A stretch of DNA of 60,006 bases from contig JACPDX010000081.1 of the NCBI GenBank assembly GCA_016183805.1, positions 1 through 60,006 of the forward strand, read 5' to 3'. The stretch is from Bacteroidota bacterium (GTDB taxonomy: Bacteria > Bacteroidota > Bacteroidia > Flavobacteriales_E > Vicingaceae). This document shows positions 27,249-36,422 of the stretch, in pieces. The number at the start of each line of letters is the position of its first letter. Positions within the stretch are counted from its first letter, which is position 1. Made by a program: the position numbers and the translations under genes. The notes beneath the pieces were generated by a model. The model was not told the DNA's origin. It made no database searches and worked only from the letters and a program-made list of their open reading frames with translations.

Positions 27249-27436
27249 GGTAATTTTTTAAAATGTTTTCCTCATTAATAAACAAATGATATTATTTTTA
27301 TTGAGAACTAAAGAACAATCGTTTTTTGTTAAAAAAATATTCCGTTTATACTTTTTATTTGCCATTTATAAAAACAACCATGAGAATTGTTCTTTTTTAT
27401 TTACATTAGCAGAACTAAACTATTAAAAATGGAAAT

Positions 27437-28732
27437 ATGAAAAAATTATCTATTGCTTTAGGAACTGTTTTTGTGTTAATTTTTAATTTCACATTTGCTC
27501 AAACACTCGAAAAATGTGGAACGATGCACAATCACAGAAAATTGCTTGAAAACAATCCAAGTTTATCGTCGAGTAGATTACAAGTTGAGCAAATTGCAGA
27601 AGATTGGTTAGCCAATCATCCAAACTATAAAAAAACGGTGGCAACTATACCTGTTGTTTTTCACGTAGTTTATAACCCTTCTATACCTGCTCAAAATGTG
27701 CCTGATTCAATTATTTATTCGCAATTACAAGTGATAAATGATGATTATAGAAGAACAAATGCTGATGCAATAAATACTCGTCCGGAGTTTGATTCGTTGG
27801 CTACCGATTTAGAAATAGAATTTTGTTTAGCAAACGTTGACCCAAATGGTAATTTTACTACCGGAATTAACAGAGTTACCACCACCGCCAATGATTTTTC
27901 TTTTTCACCATTCGACAATAAAGTAAAAAGTGATACAACAGGTGGTGTTAATCCTTGGCCGGCATCTGATTATTTGAATATTTGGGTGTGCGATATGTAT
28001 TATAATGGTTCGCCATTGGTTTTAGGTTATGCTCAATTTCCGGGAGAAGATCCTGCCACCGATGGTGTTGTTTTAACTTATCAACATACGGGTTACCGAC
28101 CATGGGATGCTGCTGCCAATCCTGCTAATTTAGGAAGAACCGCTAGTCATGAGGTTGGACATTATTTTGGTTTACGACACATTTGGGGTGATGGTGATTG
28201 CGATTCGACCGATTATGTTACAGATACTCCTAATGCTGCGGCTGCATCACAACAAATTTGTACATTAACTAACAATACCTGTGATGATGCTGTTGCCGAA
28301 CCATACTGGAATGGATATGACCCACCTGATATGTTAGAAAACTATATGGATTACTCTACAGATGCTTGTATGAACATGTTTACCAAAGGGCAAAAAGATA
28401 GGATGTGGTCGTTTTTAAATACTGACAGAGTTTCGTTATTATCTTCAAACAAATGTAGTGGCACATCAATTGGGGAGTTTTTACCATCTTCATCATTAAT
28501 CATGTATCCAAACCCTGCATCTAATAGTGTAACATTGGAATGGCCTGGAGAATTTAAATTTGAACGTTTAGAAGTGGTTGATTTGGTTGGAAAAGTTATT
28601 GTTTCAAAAAATATATCTTTTGTTTATGCAAAGTACGTTGTAAATACTTCCGATTTGAAAGATGGAATTTATTTTATCCGATTGGTTGACAGAAAAAAAT
28701 CGACAACAAAAAAGATAATTATTTCAAAATAA
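27437..28732 (+). CDS. M43 (pappalysin-like) zinc metalloprotease with T9SS type A sorting domain
   Basis: This 431-residue secreted protease starts with a signal peptide (KKLSIALGTVFVLIFNFTFAQ). The zinc-binding motif HEVGHYFGLRH (238-248) is the extended HExxHxxGxxH of metzincins, followed by the Met-turn region ENYMDYSTDACMNMFTKGQ. Paired cysteines around the active site fit the M43B group. The last 75 residues (LIMYPNPASNSVTLEW to DGIYFIRLVDRKKSTTKKIIISK) are a T9SS type A sorting tail. It is a single-gene unit ended by a strong terminator. Confidence 0.95.
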   Translation: MKKLSIALGTVFVLIFNFTFAQTLEKCGTMHNHRKLLENNPSLSSSRLQVEQIAEDWLANHPNYKKTVATIPVVFHVVYNPSIPAQNVPDSIIYSQLQVINDDYRRTNADAINTRPEFDSLATDLEIEFCLANVDPNGNFTTGINRVTTTANDFSFSPFDNKVKSDTTGGVNPWPASDYLNIWVCDMYYNGSPLVLGYAQFPGEDPATDGVVLTYQHTGYRPWDAAANPANLGRTASHEVGHYFGLRHIWGDGDCDSTDYVTDTPNAAAASQQICTLTNNTCDDAVAEPYWNGYDPPDMLENYMDYSTDACMNMFTKGQKDRMWSFLNTDRVSLLSSNKCSGTSIGEFLPSSSLIMYPNPASNSVTLEWPGEFKFERLEVVDLVGKVIVSKNISFVYAKYVVNTSDLKDGIYFIRLVDRKKSTTKKIIISK

Positions 28733-28754
28733 TTTTTATACCTACTCTATTCTC

Positions 28755-28800
28755 AAACAAAGAAGAGGCTGTAAATTATTACAGCCTCTTCTTTGTTTTT
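28755..28800. terminator. Bidirectional terminator
   Basis: AAACAAAGAAGAGGCTGTAA (28755-28774) and TTACAGCCTCTTCTTTGTTT (28779-28798) form a perfect 20-bp stem with a four-base loop and a T run on the plus side. It lies between the convergent metalloprotease and DUF1569 genes and touches the DUF1569 stop. Confidence 0.92.
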
Positions 28801-29251
28801 ATACCCCAAATTGATTCAAATGGTGGTTAAGATGCTTATAGAACATGTTATTCCATTCTTTTGAAGTTAATACTCCAAATGAGTGTGATTCTTTGCCTTC
28901 AAAATGATTTTCGCCAAGTTCTTGAGTTTTCTTAATAAAATCAATGAGTCTATTTTTCTCTATATTGAAATCTTTAGTGCTAGCAATAATAAAAGCTGGA
29001 GCTGTTTTACTGCTATTTTTATAAGGCTTTTCGTTAACTACTACATTTTTAACCAACAACTTTAAAATAAATTTCATAAAAGTGTTGGGTTTAGGATGTT
29101 TGTTTTCATAAATCATTTCGTAGGTTACATTGCAATGAGCCAACATTTGTGCAACATCCATTTTACCCCAAACTGCTTTTGATGAAGATGTAAGTTTGTT
29201 AATTCTTTCTATTATTTCTGCTGTGTTGATTTGATTAAATATATTTTTCAT
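28799..29251 (-). CDS. DUF1569 (DinB-like) protein
   Basis: The 150-residue product matches DUF1569, a DinB-related four-helix family: AVWGKMDVAQMLAHCNVTYEM (about 47-67) and the end NMFYKHLNHHLNQFGV. Conserved histidines in these segments may bind a metal, as in DinB-like thiol-dependent enzymes; the exact reaction is unknown. It follows the ABC exporter gene by five bases and is the last gene of a minus-strand series. Confidence 0.82.
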   Translation of the reverse strand: MKNIFNQINTAEIIERINKLTSSSKAVWGKMDVAQMLAHCNVTYEMIYENKHPKPNTFMKFILKLLVKNVVVNEKPYKNSSKTAPAFIIASTKDFNIEKNRLIDFIKKTQELGENHFEGKESHSFGVLTSKEWNNMFYKHLNHHLNQFGV

Positions 29252-29256
29252 ACTTG

Positions 29257-31044
29257 TTATACCGCAGCCAATTGAATGGTACTTAAATTTTTATAAATTC
29301 CGTTGTCTTTTTTCAACAATTCAGCGTGTGTGCCTACTTCTTTTATTTTACCATTATCCAATACAATAATTGAATCTGCATTTTTTATGGTCGATAACCG
29401 GTGGGCTATTACGATAGAAGTTCTACCTTTCATTAAACGCTCTAAAGCTTCTTGTACCAATCGTTCGCTTTCCGAATCTAACGCACTGGTTGCCTCGTCT
29501 AAAACCAATATGGATGGGTTTCTTAAAATAGCACGGGCAATGGCAACACGTTGTTTTTGTCCGCCACTCAACTGAATTCCCCTGTCTCCCACAAGTGTTT
29601 CAAACTTATCCGGAAAACTTTCAATAAAGTCAAGAGCATTGGCTTGTTTTGCAGCTTCAAATATTTCCTCTTCGGTAGCACCCGGTTTTCCGTATTCTAT
29701 ATTTTCTTTAATAGTGCCTCCAAAAAGCATCACCTCTTGTGGTACCATTGCCATTTGACTTCTTATTTCTGATAAATGATACTCATTCAGGTTTTTACCA
29801 TCAATAGTCACATCTCCTTCGGTTGGTTGATAAAACCCAAAAATTAACGCCGCAATAGTTGATTTTCCTGCACCTGAAGGACCAACAAATGCTAATAATT
29901 TTCCTTTTTCAACATTAAACGAAATATTTTTTATTACATTAATATCACGTCGTGATGGGTAGGAGAAACTCACATTGTTAAATGATAAATTGCCTTCGAT
30001 TTTAATGTTATTGGGTTTGGTTAAAGAAATTTCTTCTGTTTTTTCTTCTAAAATATCCATTAAACTTTCGGTAGCTCCAATTGATTTTTGTAATTGAGAA
30101 AATAAATCGGCTGTTCCACCAAACGAAACACCCAAAAATGCAGCGTACAAAGCAAATTGCAACAATTCGCCAATGGTAATTCCTTTGGTTGGATCAGCCT
30201 CATTCAATTGAACCATGTGCAAACCGTACCAAATGATTGCCATTAATGCAGAACCCGCAACAAACATGATTAAACCAATAAACATACCTCTCCATTTCGC
30301 ACGTTTTATTGAGGTGTCAACAGATTGGTCGATACTATTTTTGTAACGAATAATTTCGAAAAATTCGTTGGCATACGCTTTAACATTGGCAATACCGTGT
30401 AAAGTTTCATCCACTACTTTGTTAGAGTCTGTGATGTCGTCCTGAGCAATTACCGACAGTTTTTTAATAAATCTACCAAAAAATATCCCAATTAATGCAA
30501 TAACGGGAATAACTGCGATAATAAAAACGGTTAATCGACTCGAAATGTAAAACAAGAAAAACAAACCAACAGGTATGGTAATAGCTTGACGAATAAGTTC
30601 AGCAATGGTAATGGTAAAGGTTTCTTGCAACAACGAAATATCAGCACTAATTCTACTACTTAACTCCCCTACCCTTTTTTGTGAGAAAAAACTCATCGGC
30701 GATGATATCAAATGCTCATAAGTTTTGTTTTTGAGTAATGCCAACGATTTGTGGGCGACAATTCCAAATAAATAAATTCGTAAAAAGGCAGATAATCCGA
30801 TTACAAAAAATAAACCTATAATAATTTGTATAAAATAAATTACTTCCTTGTCAGATGAACTTTTTACGGCATCCATTAAATTACCCAAAATTTTAGGAAA
30901 AGCCAACATGGCTACTGTTGAAAGTAGCAATACAAATAATCCGAAAATAAAAGGGACTTTAAAGGGTTTAATAAATTGAAAAACTCTCAACGCTTTTTTT
31001 GTTGCTTCTTTCGAGAATGGGTTGTGTCGTTTTTTACGTACCAT
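29257..31044 (-). CDS. ABC exporter, fused membrane and ATPase domains (MsbA-like)
   Basis: This is a half-size exporter of 595 residues that should work as a dimer in the inner membrane. Six membrane helices occupy about residues 30-330. The nucleotide-binding domain has Walker A GPSGAGKST, Q-loop MVPQEVMLFGGTIKENI, signature LSGGQKQRVAIARAIL, Walker B ILVLDEATSALDSE and H-loop VIAHRLST. Sequence alone does not tell the substrate; lipid or drug export are the usual roles of this type. It lies downstream of the oxygenase gene on the same strand, separated by a repeat-bearing 67-base gap. Confidence 0.92.
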   Translation of the reverse strand: MVRKKRHNPFSKEATKKALRVFQFIKPFKVPFIFGLFVLLLSTVAMLAFPKILGNLMDAVKSSSDKEVIYFIQIIIGLFFVIGLSAFLRIYLFGIVAHKSLALLKNKTYEHLISSPMSFFSQKRVGELSSRISADISLLQETFTITIAELIRQAITIPVGLFFLFYISSRLTVFIIAVIPVIALIGIFFGRFIKKLSVIAQDDITDSNKVVDETLHGIANVKAYANEFFEIIRYKNSIDQSVDTSIKRAKWRGMFIGLIMFVAGSALMAIIWYGLHMVQLNEADPTKGITIGELLQFALYAAFLGVSFGGTADLFSQLQKSIGATESLMDILEEKTEEISLTKPNNIKIEGNLSFNNVSFSYPSRRDINVIKNISFNVEKGKLLAFVGPSGAGKSTIAALIFGFYQPTEGDVTIDGKNLNEYHLSEIRSQMAMVPQEVMLFGGTIKENIEYGKPGATEEEIFEAAKQANALDFIESFPDKFETLVGDRGIQLSGGQKQRVAIARAILRNPSILVLDEATSALDSESERLVQEALERLMKGRTSIVIAHRLSTIKNADSIIVLDNGKIKEVGTHAELLKKDNGIYKNLSTIQLAAV

Positions 31045-31092
31045 GTTTTTGAGTTTCTGGTTTCTGGTTACTTGTTATTAGTTTATGGTTAC

Positions 31093-31110
31093 CTCGGTCT
31101 TCGGTCTTCT
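31093..31110. repeat. CTTCGGTCTTC repeat copy between the ABC exporter and oxygenase genes
   Basis: CTCGGTCTTCGGTCTTCT belongs to the same GAAGACCGAAGACCG family as the element inside the BamA-like gene. It touches the 3' end of the oxygenase gene (stop at 31112). Confidence 0.6.
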
Positions 31111-31111
31111 C

Positions 31112-31933
31112 CTAAAACTTCTTTTTGTTTTTATCTTGAAAATCCAGCGAAGTTATGCCTAGTTTTTTTAACAGTCGTTTAATGTTTAATTTTAATGGTT
31201 CTTTAATTGATGTGGCAATTTTTTTACCCAAAGCATCATCCGGTCGGGCAATAAAGTGTGAGTCAACGTATTTAAAACTTTTATCGGTAACAGTAGAGTA
31301 ATAAGTGTAAAACGATTTACGGGTTTCACCTTCCGGCACAGTTATTTTTCCGTATCCATGAGGAGAGGTTTCATCAGTTAAAAAAATTACGGCACGGTTA
31401 AAATCACAAGGAACAGTAGTTACGCACTTGGTCATCTCTTTATTCCACAATTCTAAATCGCCACCATATTCCGGTTTCCAATCTTTATTAAGGTAAATCA
31501 AAAGATTTAATCTACGCCATAAATTTTCCATCGGATTGAAGTTCGAATCAATATGAATATCAACATAGCTTCCATTAGCACCCTGATGAACTCCTGCACC
31601 AAGAGCATCGTTTGTAGTTACCAAATCGTTTAGCCCAGTAATGATTTCTACAATTTTAATGAAATCAGGGTCGGCTAATATGTTTTTAACAATTAAAAAA
31701 TCGGGGTGAAACCGTTCAAAATGATAGTCTTCTTTTTTATTCTCGTTAATACTTTTACGTTTCACATTCAACAAATCCATTTTTGGAAAATTCTCATAAA
31801 GCGAAGTGGCAAATTTTTCATCTAAAAAATCAGGAAGAACAACATGTTTACATGGGATTCCATGCTCATATTGTCGCTTTAATTCAAGAATTTTATCTTC
31901 GTTAAAATAGATTGGGTTTATGATGGTAGTCAT
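31112..31933 (-). CDS. 2-oxoglutarate/Fe(II)-dependent oxygenase (prolyl-4-hydroxylase-like)
   Basis: The protein probably hydroxylates a protein or small-molecule side chain using Fe(II), O2 and 2-oxoglutarate. The iron-binding facial triad is visible: HIDS (His127, Asp129) and SPHGYG (His192). Arg205 in ETRKSFYTYYS is the likely 2-oxoglutarate ligand. The frame is open from 32038 but those 35 extra codons would overlap the preceding gene; the ATG at 31933 gives MTTIINPIYFNEDK, a sensible start, and 273 residues. The substrate is unknown. It follows the BamA-like gene by 43 bases. Confidence 0.85.
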   Translation of the reverse strand: MTTIINPIYFNEDKILELKRQYEHGIPCKHVVLPDFLDEKFATSLYENFPKMDLLNVKRKSINENKKEDYHFERFHPDFLIVKNILADPDFIKIVEIITGLNDLVTTNDALGAGVHQGANGSYVDIHIDSNFNPMENLWRRLNLLIYLNKDWKPEYGGDLELWNKEMTKCVTTVPCDFNRAVIFLTDETSPHGYGKITVPEGETRKSFYTYYSTVTDKSFKYVDSHFIARPDDALGKKIATSIKEPLKLNIKRLLKKLGITSLDFQDKNKKKF

Positions 31934-31976
31934 ATAATTTCCTAAAATTAATGTGCAAAAGTACGGAATAATTACA

Positions 31977-33839
31977 TTAAAAATAGTTAATAAACCCAAA
32001 GTGAATTTTTGCTGAACGAAACAATATAGGGTTGTCAAATTGTTTACCTAAGGCATAACCAATAGAAAAAATGCCGGCTTTGGTATCAAAACTCATTCCG
32101 GCACCAAAACCAAAGGGTCTGTCAGAAACATATCCTTTCACATTGTCTTTTTCGTAATAAGCACCATCAACAAATAAATAAAGAAAGGAGTTCTGTTCCA
32201 ATATAAAGCGATATTCTAGAGTTCCTATATTATAAAACGTGGTATAAATCGACTCTTCGTCAAAACCTCGCAAAGTAAACAAACCGCCTATTCGAATCAA
32301 TTCATTGTCGAACAAATTTTCGTTTATCGTAAACCCGTTTTTAACACTTAATTTTAAAACACTACGCTTTGCTAAAGGAACATAAAAATCTATAATAGCA
32401 TTGCCGTTATATAAACTCGAATTTAATTTTATACCATCATAAAGCGATTCTTTTATTGCACTATTTTTTTTGATATCTTTTTTACCGACAGCCCCCTCGG
32501 CAATAATGTTAAAACCTTTTCTGGGATTAAGGTTATAATCTAATTTTGCATAATGAATACCAATTCCATAAAGTTGTGATGAAACGTCGGCAAAATCGGG
32601 TAAAACAGTAAGTGAACCAAACCCTTTATTAGAGAGCAATGAAGAATTTTTGTTCTGATAAAACACACTAAAATAATTATTTCCTTTTAAAATGTATCGG
32701 ATACCAATTTTATTAAAAACATCAATAAAAGTGGTGTCCTTTTTATACAGTTTAAAATTATAATCTAAACCAAATGGTGTATTTAATAAAAAAGGATAGG
32801 AAAAACCGGTTGTTAAATCTTGCGTTTTTTCTTGAATGGAACGCCAGTTAAAATATATTTCTTCTCCTTTTTTAAACGAATTGAGTAGATTCAGTTTTAC
32901 ATCTCCGGTCAGCCTTAATTTTCCTGTTTCATTGTTAGGTTGAATCCCTAAAATACCATTAAACCTGCTGGCTAATTTTTTCTTCAAATCCAACACAATT
33001 TTAGCTTCCGACTCATTAAAAATAACTTTAAAAGGTTGCTTTTCTTCTACAAACGGGAGTTCTTTTATTCTAATGGTAATGTTTTTTACCAAGGCCTCGT
33101 TATAACTATCGCCATCTTTTATCCGAATGTAATTTTGGAGATATTGTTTCGATATGGTTGCATTTCCATAAATTAGTACACTATCAATTTTATAACGGTA
33201 ATTTTTATTTAAAATAAGATTTCCGCTAAATGTGTTAGCCTCAATTTTAACACTATCAAATTTTAAGGAAGCAAAAGGAAACCCATTGTTTTCGTAATGA
33301 TTAATGATTCTGTAAATGAAACTGTTCAGTTGATTTTTATTGAAAGGTTTGTTGTTAAACACCTTATCTCTAAAACCGATTTTACTCAATACCTCTTCGT
33401 CAATATTTACAGGGTTCAAGTAACTCCATTGGTAACTTTCGCCAAGATGAATGTATGCTTTATAATAGGTGGTATCAACAACAATACTGTCAATACTTGC
33501 CAATAAATATGCTTTACTGTTGAGTTCGGTAATGGTTTTATTTAGTTCGAAACTTAAAGAATTAACCTCAAAATACTTGTTGTGAGTAATAATTTTAGAG
33601 GGTTTAATGGTGGTATCGTTAAATAAAATAGTCAACTCTATTTTTTGGGAAAAACTGTTGGTTATTCCAAAACATAAGGCAATAATACTGCAAATGAGAT
33701 AATTTGTTGTATAGTTAAATAAAAGGTTGGAAGACCGAAGACCGAAATCAGAAGCACTTCGGTCTTCGGTCTTCGGACTTCCGACAAAAAAATAATTCCA
33801 CAATTTATCCTCTTTTTTATTATAAACGTTATTTTTCAA
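31977..33839 (-). CDS. BamA/TamA-like outer-membrane protein (POTRA plus barrel)
   Basis: The 620-residue protein has periplasmic POTRA-like parts (YRIINHYENNGFPFASLKFDSVKIE; DSVLIYGNATISKQYLQNYIRIKDGDSYNEALVKNI) and a C-terminal beta-barrel with the Omp85-type segments LIRIGGLFTLRGFDEESIYT and a final FGAGMSFDTKAGIFSIGYALGKQFDNP. It should assist insertion or secretion of other outer-membrane or surface proteins. A signal sequence (LICSIIALCFGITNSFSQ) starts only at about residue 48; the residues before it include GSPKTEDRSASDFGLRSSN, the translation of a 17-bp inverted DNA repeat. No ATG exists between the repeat and the signal, so the start at 33839, four bases after ung, is retained. Confidence 0.85.
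   Translation of the reverse strand: MKNNVYNKKEDKLWNYFFVGSPKTEDRSASDFGLRSSNLLFNYTTNYLICSIIALCFGITNSFSQKIELTILFNDTTIKPSKIITHNKYFEVNSLSFELNKTITELNSKAYLLASIDSIVVDTTYYKAYIHLGESYQWSYLNPVNIDEEVLSKIGFRDKVFNNKPFNKNQLNSFIYRIINHYENNGFPFASLKFDSVKIEANTFSGNLILNKNYRYKIDSVLIYGNATISKQYLQNYIRIKDGDSYNEALVKNITIRIKELPFVEEKQPFKVIFNESEAKIVLDLKKKLASRFNGILGIQPNNETGKLRLTGDVKLNLLNSFKKGEEIYFNWRSIQEKTQDLTTGFSYPFLLNTPFGLDYNFKLYKKDTTFIDVFNKIGIRYILKGNNYFSVFYQNKNSSLLSNKGFGSLTVLPDFADVSSQLYGIGIHYAKLDYNLNPRKGFNIIAEGAVGKKDIKKNSAIKESLYDGIKLNSSLYNGNAIIDFYVPLAKRSVLKLSVKNGFTINENLFDNELIRIGGLFTLRGFDEESIYTTFYNIGTLEYRFILEQNSFLYLFVDGAYYEKDNVKGYVSDRPFGFGAGMSFDTKAGIFSIGYALGKQFDNPILFRSAKIHFGFINYF
33727..33785. repeat. 17-bp inverted repeat of the GAAGACCG family inside coding sequence
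   Basis: GAAGACCGAAGACCGAA (33730-33746) and TTCGGTCTTCGGTCTTC (33758-33774) are exact reverse complements with an 11-base loop, followed by a further GGACTTCCGAC copy. The element is read through by the BamA-like gene. Confidence 0.85.
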
Positions 33840-33842
33840 GTA

Positions 33843-34526
33843 TTAGTCTATTTTCCAATTAATGGGCGGTTTTCCCATTTTTACAAGCAATTCGTTGGTT
33901 TTACTAAAATGTTTGTTTCCAAACCAATGCCCCTTATTTGCACTTAAAGGTGATGGGTGTCCACAAGTTAAAATATGATGTTTGTTATTATCAATCATCA
34001 ATCCTTTTTTTTTAGCAAAACCTCCCCAAAGTAAAAAAATAATCCCTTCTTTTTCTCTCGATAATTTTTCGATAACTGCATCAGTAAATTTTTGCCATCC
34101 AATATTTTGGTGCGAATTTGCTTCGCCCTCACGAACAGTTAACGTAGCATTAAGCAACAAAACACCTTGTTCTGCCCAAGCGGTTAAATTCCCACTTTTT
34201 GGATAAGAATACCCTAAATCGGTATTAATTTCCTTAAAAATGTTTTCTAAAGACGGTGGATGCTTAACTCCGTCCAACACTGAAAAGCAAAGTCCATGGG
34301 CTTGACCACGTCCATGATAAGGGTCTTGCCCAATAATAACTACTTTTACTTGATTAAAAGGAGTAAGATTAAACGCATTAAAAATAGCTGCACCATTTGG
34401 ATAAATCGTAAAAGTTGATTTTTCCTGAGTCAATATTTTTTTAATATTCCTAAAATAATCCGCTTCAAATTCAGTTTTGATTATTGTTTTCCAGCTACTC
34501 TCAATTTTGGGGTTTATAGTTTCCAT
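33843..34526 (-). CDS. ung: Uracil-DNA glycosylase, family 1
   Basis: Ung removes uracil from DNA as the first step of base-excision repair. The 227-residue protein has the water-activating motif GQDPYHGRGQAHGLCFSV (Asp68), LLLNATLTVREGEANSH, the LLWGGFAKKKG segment and the minor-groove loop HPSPLSANKGHWFGNKHF with its catalytic His. The length is normal. It is followed after three bases by the BamA-like gene. Confidence 0.97.
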   Translation of the reverse strand: METINPKIESSWKTIIKTEFEADYFRNIKKILTQEKSTFTIYPNGAAIFNAFNLTPFNQVKVVIIGQDPYHGRGQAHGLCFSVLDGVKHPPSLENIFKEINTDLGYSYPKSGNLTAWAEQGVLLLNATLTVREGEANSHQNIGWQKFTDAVIEKLSREKEGIIFLLWGGFAKKKGLMIDNNKHHILTCGHPSPLSANKGHWFGNKHFSKTNELLVKMGKPPINWKID

Positions 34527-34645
34527 TTAATAATTAACTTTTTAAGTTCTTTAGTTAAGAATATAAAATTTCCATTTAAAATTGAATAAAACAACCTTTA
34601 AAATCAATACTTTCAAAAATTTCATGTTTTTCTGTGAAACTTAAA

Positions 34646-34677
34646 TTGCATTTTGAGAATTAATATTATTACTTTTG
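34646..34677 (+). promoter_or_regulatory. Candidate promoter of the small lipoprotein/ytxJ pair
   Basis: TTG (34646-34648), 21 bases and TACTTTTG (34670-34677). The -7 box is a full match; the spacing is two bases longer than usual. Confidence 0.4.
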
Positions 34678-34704
34678 TAAAAAGCTAACGAATATATAGA
34701 TACG

Positions 34705-34833
34705 ATGACTAAAAAAGTTTTAATTGCCTCAGCCACTCTTTTTTTAATTGCAATTGTTTACTCTTCTTGTAAATCACATGAAACTTGTCCTGCATACGGA
34801 AAAGCCAATTCGACAAAAAACATCCCTGCATAA
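34705..34833 (+). CDS. 42-residue lipoprotein upstream of ytxJ
   Basis: A short frame begins ATG ACT AAA AAA and codes for MTKKVLIASATLFLIAIVYS followed by SCKSHETCPAYGKAN and six more residues. It has a lipobox (YSSC, Cys22) and a CPAYG motif that I associate with other tiny Bacteroidota lipoproteins. The mature peptide would be only 21 residues. It has its own -7 element and ends four bases before ytxJ, so both are probably translated from one mRNA. The function is unknown. It is shorter than common gene-length cut-offs. Confidence 0.7.
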   Translation: MTKKVLIASATLFLIAIVYSSCKSHETCPAYGKANSTKNIPA

Positions 34834-34837
34834 TTTA

Positions 34838-35182
34838 ATGAATTGGTTACCTATAGAATCTCTGGCAGACCTCAAGAAAGCTATCGAGAATTCTAATAAG
34901 GATAAAACCAAAGCCGTATTGATTTTCAAACATAGTGTTCGTTGTTCTATAAGTTCTACCGCTAAGTTCCGTTTACAATCTTTTTGGGAAAATGACGATA
35001 ATTTCCCTGCCTATTATCTGGATTTAATAAAGTATAGAGAAATATCCAATCAGGTTGCCATTGACTTCAATGTTCGTCACGAATCACCTCAGGTTCTTGT
35101 TATTAAAAATGGAAAATGTATTTTTAATGCTTCGCATTTGAGCATCTCTGTAAAAGACATTTTAGCTTCCGTTAAAAATTAA
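34838..35182 (+). CDS. ytxJ: Bacillithiol-system redox protein YtxJ
   Basis: YtxJ is a monothiol bacilliredoxin-like thioredoxin-fold protein thought to remove bacillithiol from modified proteins. The product is 114 residues, with the active-site region FKHSVRCSISS (Cys36) and the cis-Pro segment RHESPQVLVIKNGKC. A longer frame from 34748 would run out of frame through the small lipoprotein gene; the ATG at 34838 gives the normal MNWLPIESLADLKKA start. The final 11 bases overlap the convergent OsmC gene. Confidence 0.88.
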   Translation: MNWLPIESLADLKKAIENSNKDKTKAVLIFKHSVRCSISSTAKFRLQSFWENDDNFPAYYLDLIKYREISNQVAIDFNVRHESPQVLVIKNGKCIFNASHLSISVKDILASVKN

Positions 35183-35576
35183 ACGTGATTGTTTGTTTAA
35201 TGTCAGGGTTTAAGCTTAATGCTACCGGACAAGTTTTTGCAGCATTCATTAATATGGTTTTTTCTTTTTCAGAATAATGGTGGTTGGTAAAGTTTATAAC
35301 CACAACAATTTCAGAGATTTTACGGGGATTAGCACTCATAATTTTAGTTACATCGGCATTAATATCACCCAACTTTATATTGCTGGTATTAGCCTGAATT
35401 CCCATAATACTTACCATACAACTTGCCAATGCGGTAGCTACTAAATCGGTTGGCGAAAATGCTTCTCCCCTACCATGGTTATCAGTTGGAGCATCAGTTA
35501 TTATTCGTTCTTTACTTTTTAAATGTATTGCTTCTGTTCTTAAACTTCCTAAATATTTTACAGTAGATGTTGACAT
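35172..35576 (-). CDS. OsmC/Ohr family protein
   Basis: OsmC proteins reduce organic hydroperoxides through two cysteines. The 134-residue protein has LVATALASCMVSIMG (first Cys about residue 53) and AAKTCPVALSLNPDIK (second Cys about 117), both in the family positions. The N-terminal part is TVKYLGSLRTEAIHLKSKERIITDAPTDNHGRGEAFSPTDL. It lies tail to tail with ytxJ, another thiol-redox gene, which suits a role in oxidative stress. Confidence 0.9.
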   Translation of the reverse strand: MSTSTVKYLGSLRTEAIHLKSKERIITDAPTDNHGRGEAFSPTDLVATALASCMVSIMGIQANTSNIKLGDINADVTKIMSANPRKISEIVVVINFTNHHYSEKEKTILMNAAKTCPVALSLNPDIKQTITFNF

Positions 35577-35662
35577 TTTTTTGAATTTATGAGGTTAGGA
35601 GTTTAGTGGTTTAGTTTATAATTCATATTGTTAGATTTTCCAAATTTCAACATTAAAATTAC

Positions 35663-35670
35663 TAACTTTG
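35663..35670 (+). promoter_or_regulatory. Candidate -7 element before the barrel-like gene
   Basis: TAACTTTG is a full match to TAnnTTTG, eight bases before the ATG at 35678; TTG at 35638-35640 is 22 bases upstream. The leader would be nearly absent. Confidence 0.35.
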
Positions 35671-35677
35671 TTTTTCT

Positions 35678-36421
35678 ATGAAAAAAATTATCTTCATTTT
35701 ACAACTTGTTGTGCTACCCTATTTTATGTTGGCACAAGAAACTGTTTTTGAAGAATCCAGAACCATTTATAAAAGAGATAAAGTTTTTGGCGGACATTTA
35801 CACACTTCGGGTTGGGGATTAAATTATCGTTATTCCGTTTATACTTCAGGATTTAGTAAACGTAGTTATGAGGTTGAGTTTACCACCATTAAACATGCTA
35901 AGGAAATAAAAACGTTTAGTTCAATTCTTGATAATTCCAATGGCTATTTTTATGGTAAAATGAATTATTTATTGGCAACTCGATTTTCTATCGGAAACCA
36001 CAAAACGTTTATCAGCAAACAAAGTGTAAGGGGTGTTGAAATTGCTTATTTTATCCACTATGGTGTTACAACGGCTTATGCAAAACCTGTTTACCTTGAG
36101 GTGATAACCAAAAACGAGGATAATTTTCCGATAACAGAAATTCAACGTTACGACCCTGACAGGCATGATAGAGGTGATATTGTTGGAAAAGCATCCTTTT
36201 TTACAGGTTTTCTTAAGGGAAGATTTTACCCGGGAGCATTTTTAAAAGCAGGTTTAAATTTCGAATCATCGCGACAAGCCAACAGAATTAATGCTATAGA
36301 AGTAGGAGCAACGTTAGATGCATTTCTACAAAATGTGCCAATTATGGCAGATACACCTAATCAACAATTTTTTTTAAATTTATTTGTTGCTCTTAACTTT
36401 GGAGGCAAAAAAACGGAGTAA
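35678..36421 (+). CDS. Predicted outer-membrane beta-barrel-like protein
   Basis: The 247-residue protein has a signal peptide ([19 protein letters not shown]) followed by alternating amphipathic strands ([64 protein letters not shown]) and ends in an aromatic-rich strand [18 protein letters not shown] read it as a small outer-membrane barrel or surface protein; the family is not one I can name. Its stop is one base before the lipA ATG, so the two genes are likely co-transcribed. Confidence 0.75.
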   Translation: MKKIIFILQLVVLPYFMLAQETVFEESRTIYKRDKVFGGHLHTSGWGLNYRYSVYTSGFSKRSYEVEFTTIKHAKEIKTFSSILDNSNGYFYGKMNYLLATRFSIGNHKTFISKQSVRGVEIAYFIHYGVTTAYAKPVYLEVITKNEDNFPITEIQRYDPDRHDRGDIVGKASFFTGFLKGRFYPGAFLKAGLNFESSRQANRINAIEVGATLDAFLQNVPIMADTPNQQFFLNLFVALNFGGKKTE

Positions 36422-36422
36422 A

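Noticed and set aside
31934-32038. 35-codon extension of the oxygenase
   Set aside because: It would overlap the end of the BamA-like gene; the ATG at 31933 fits the family start.
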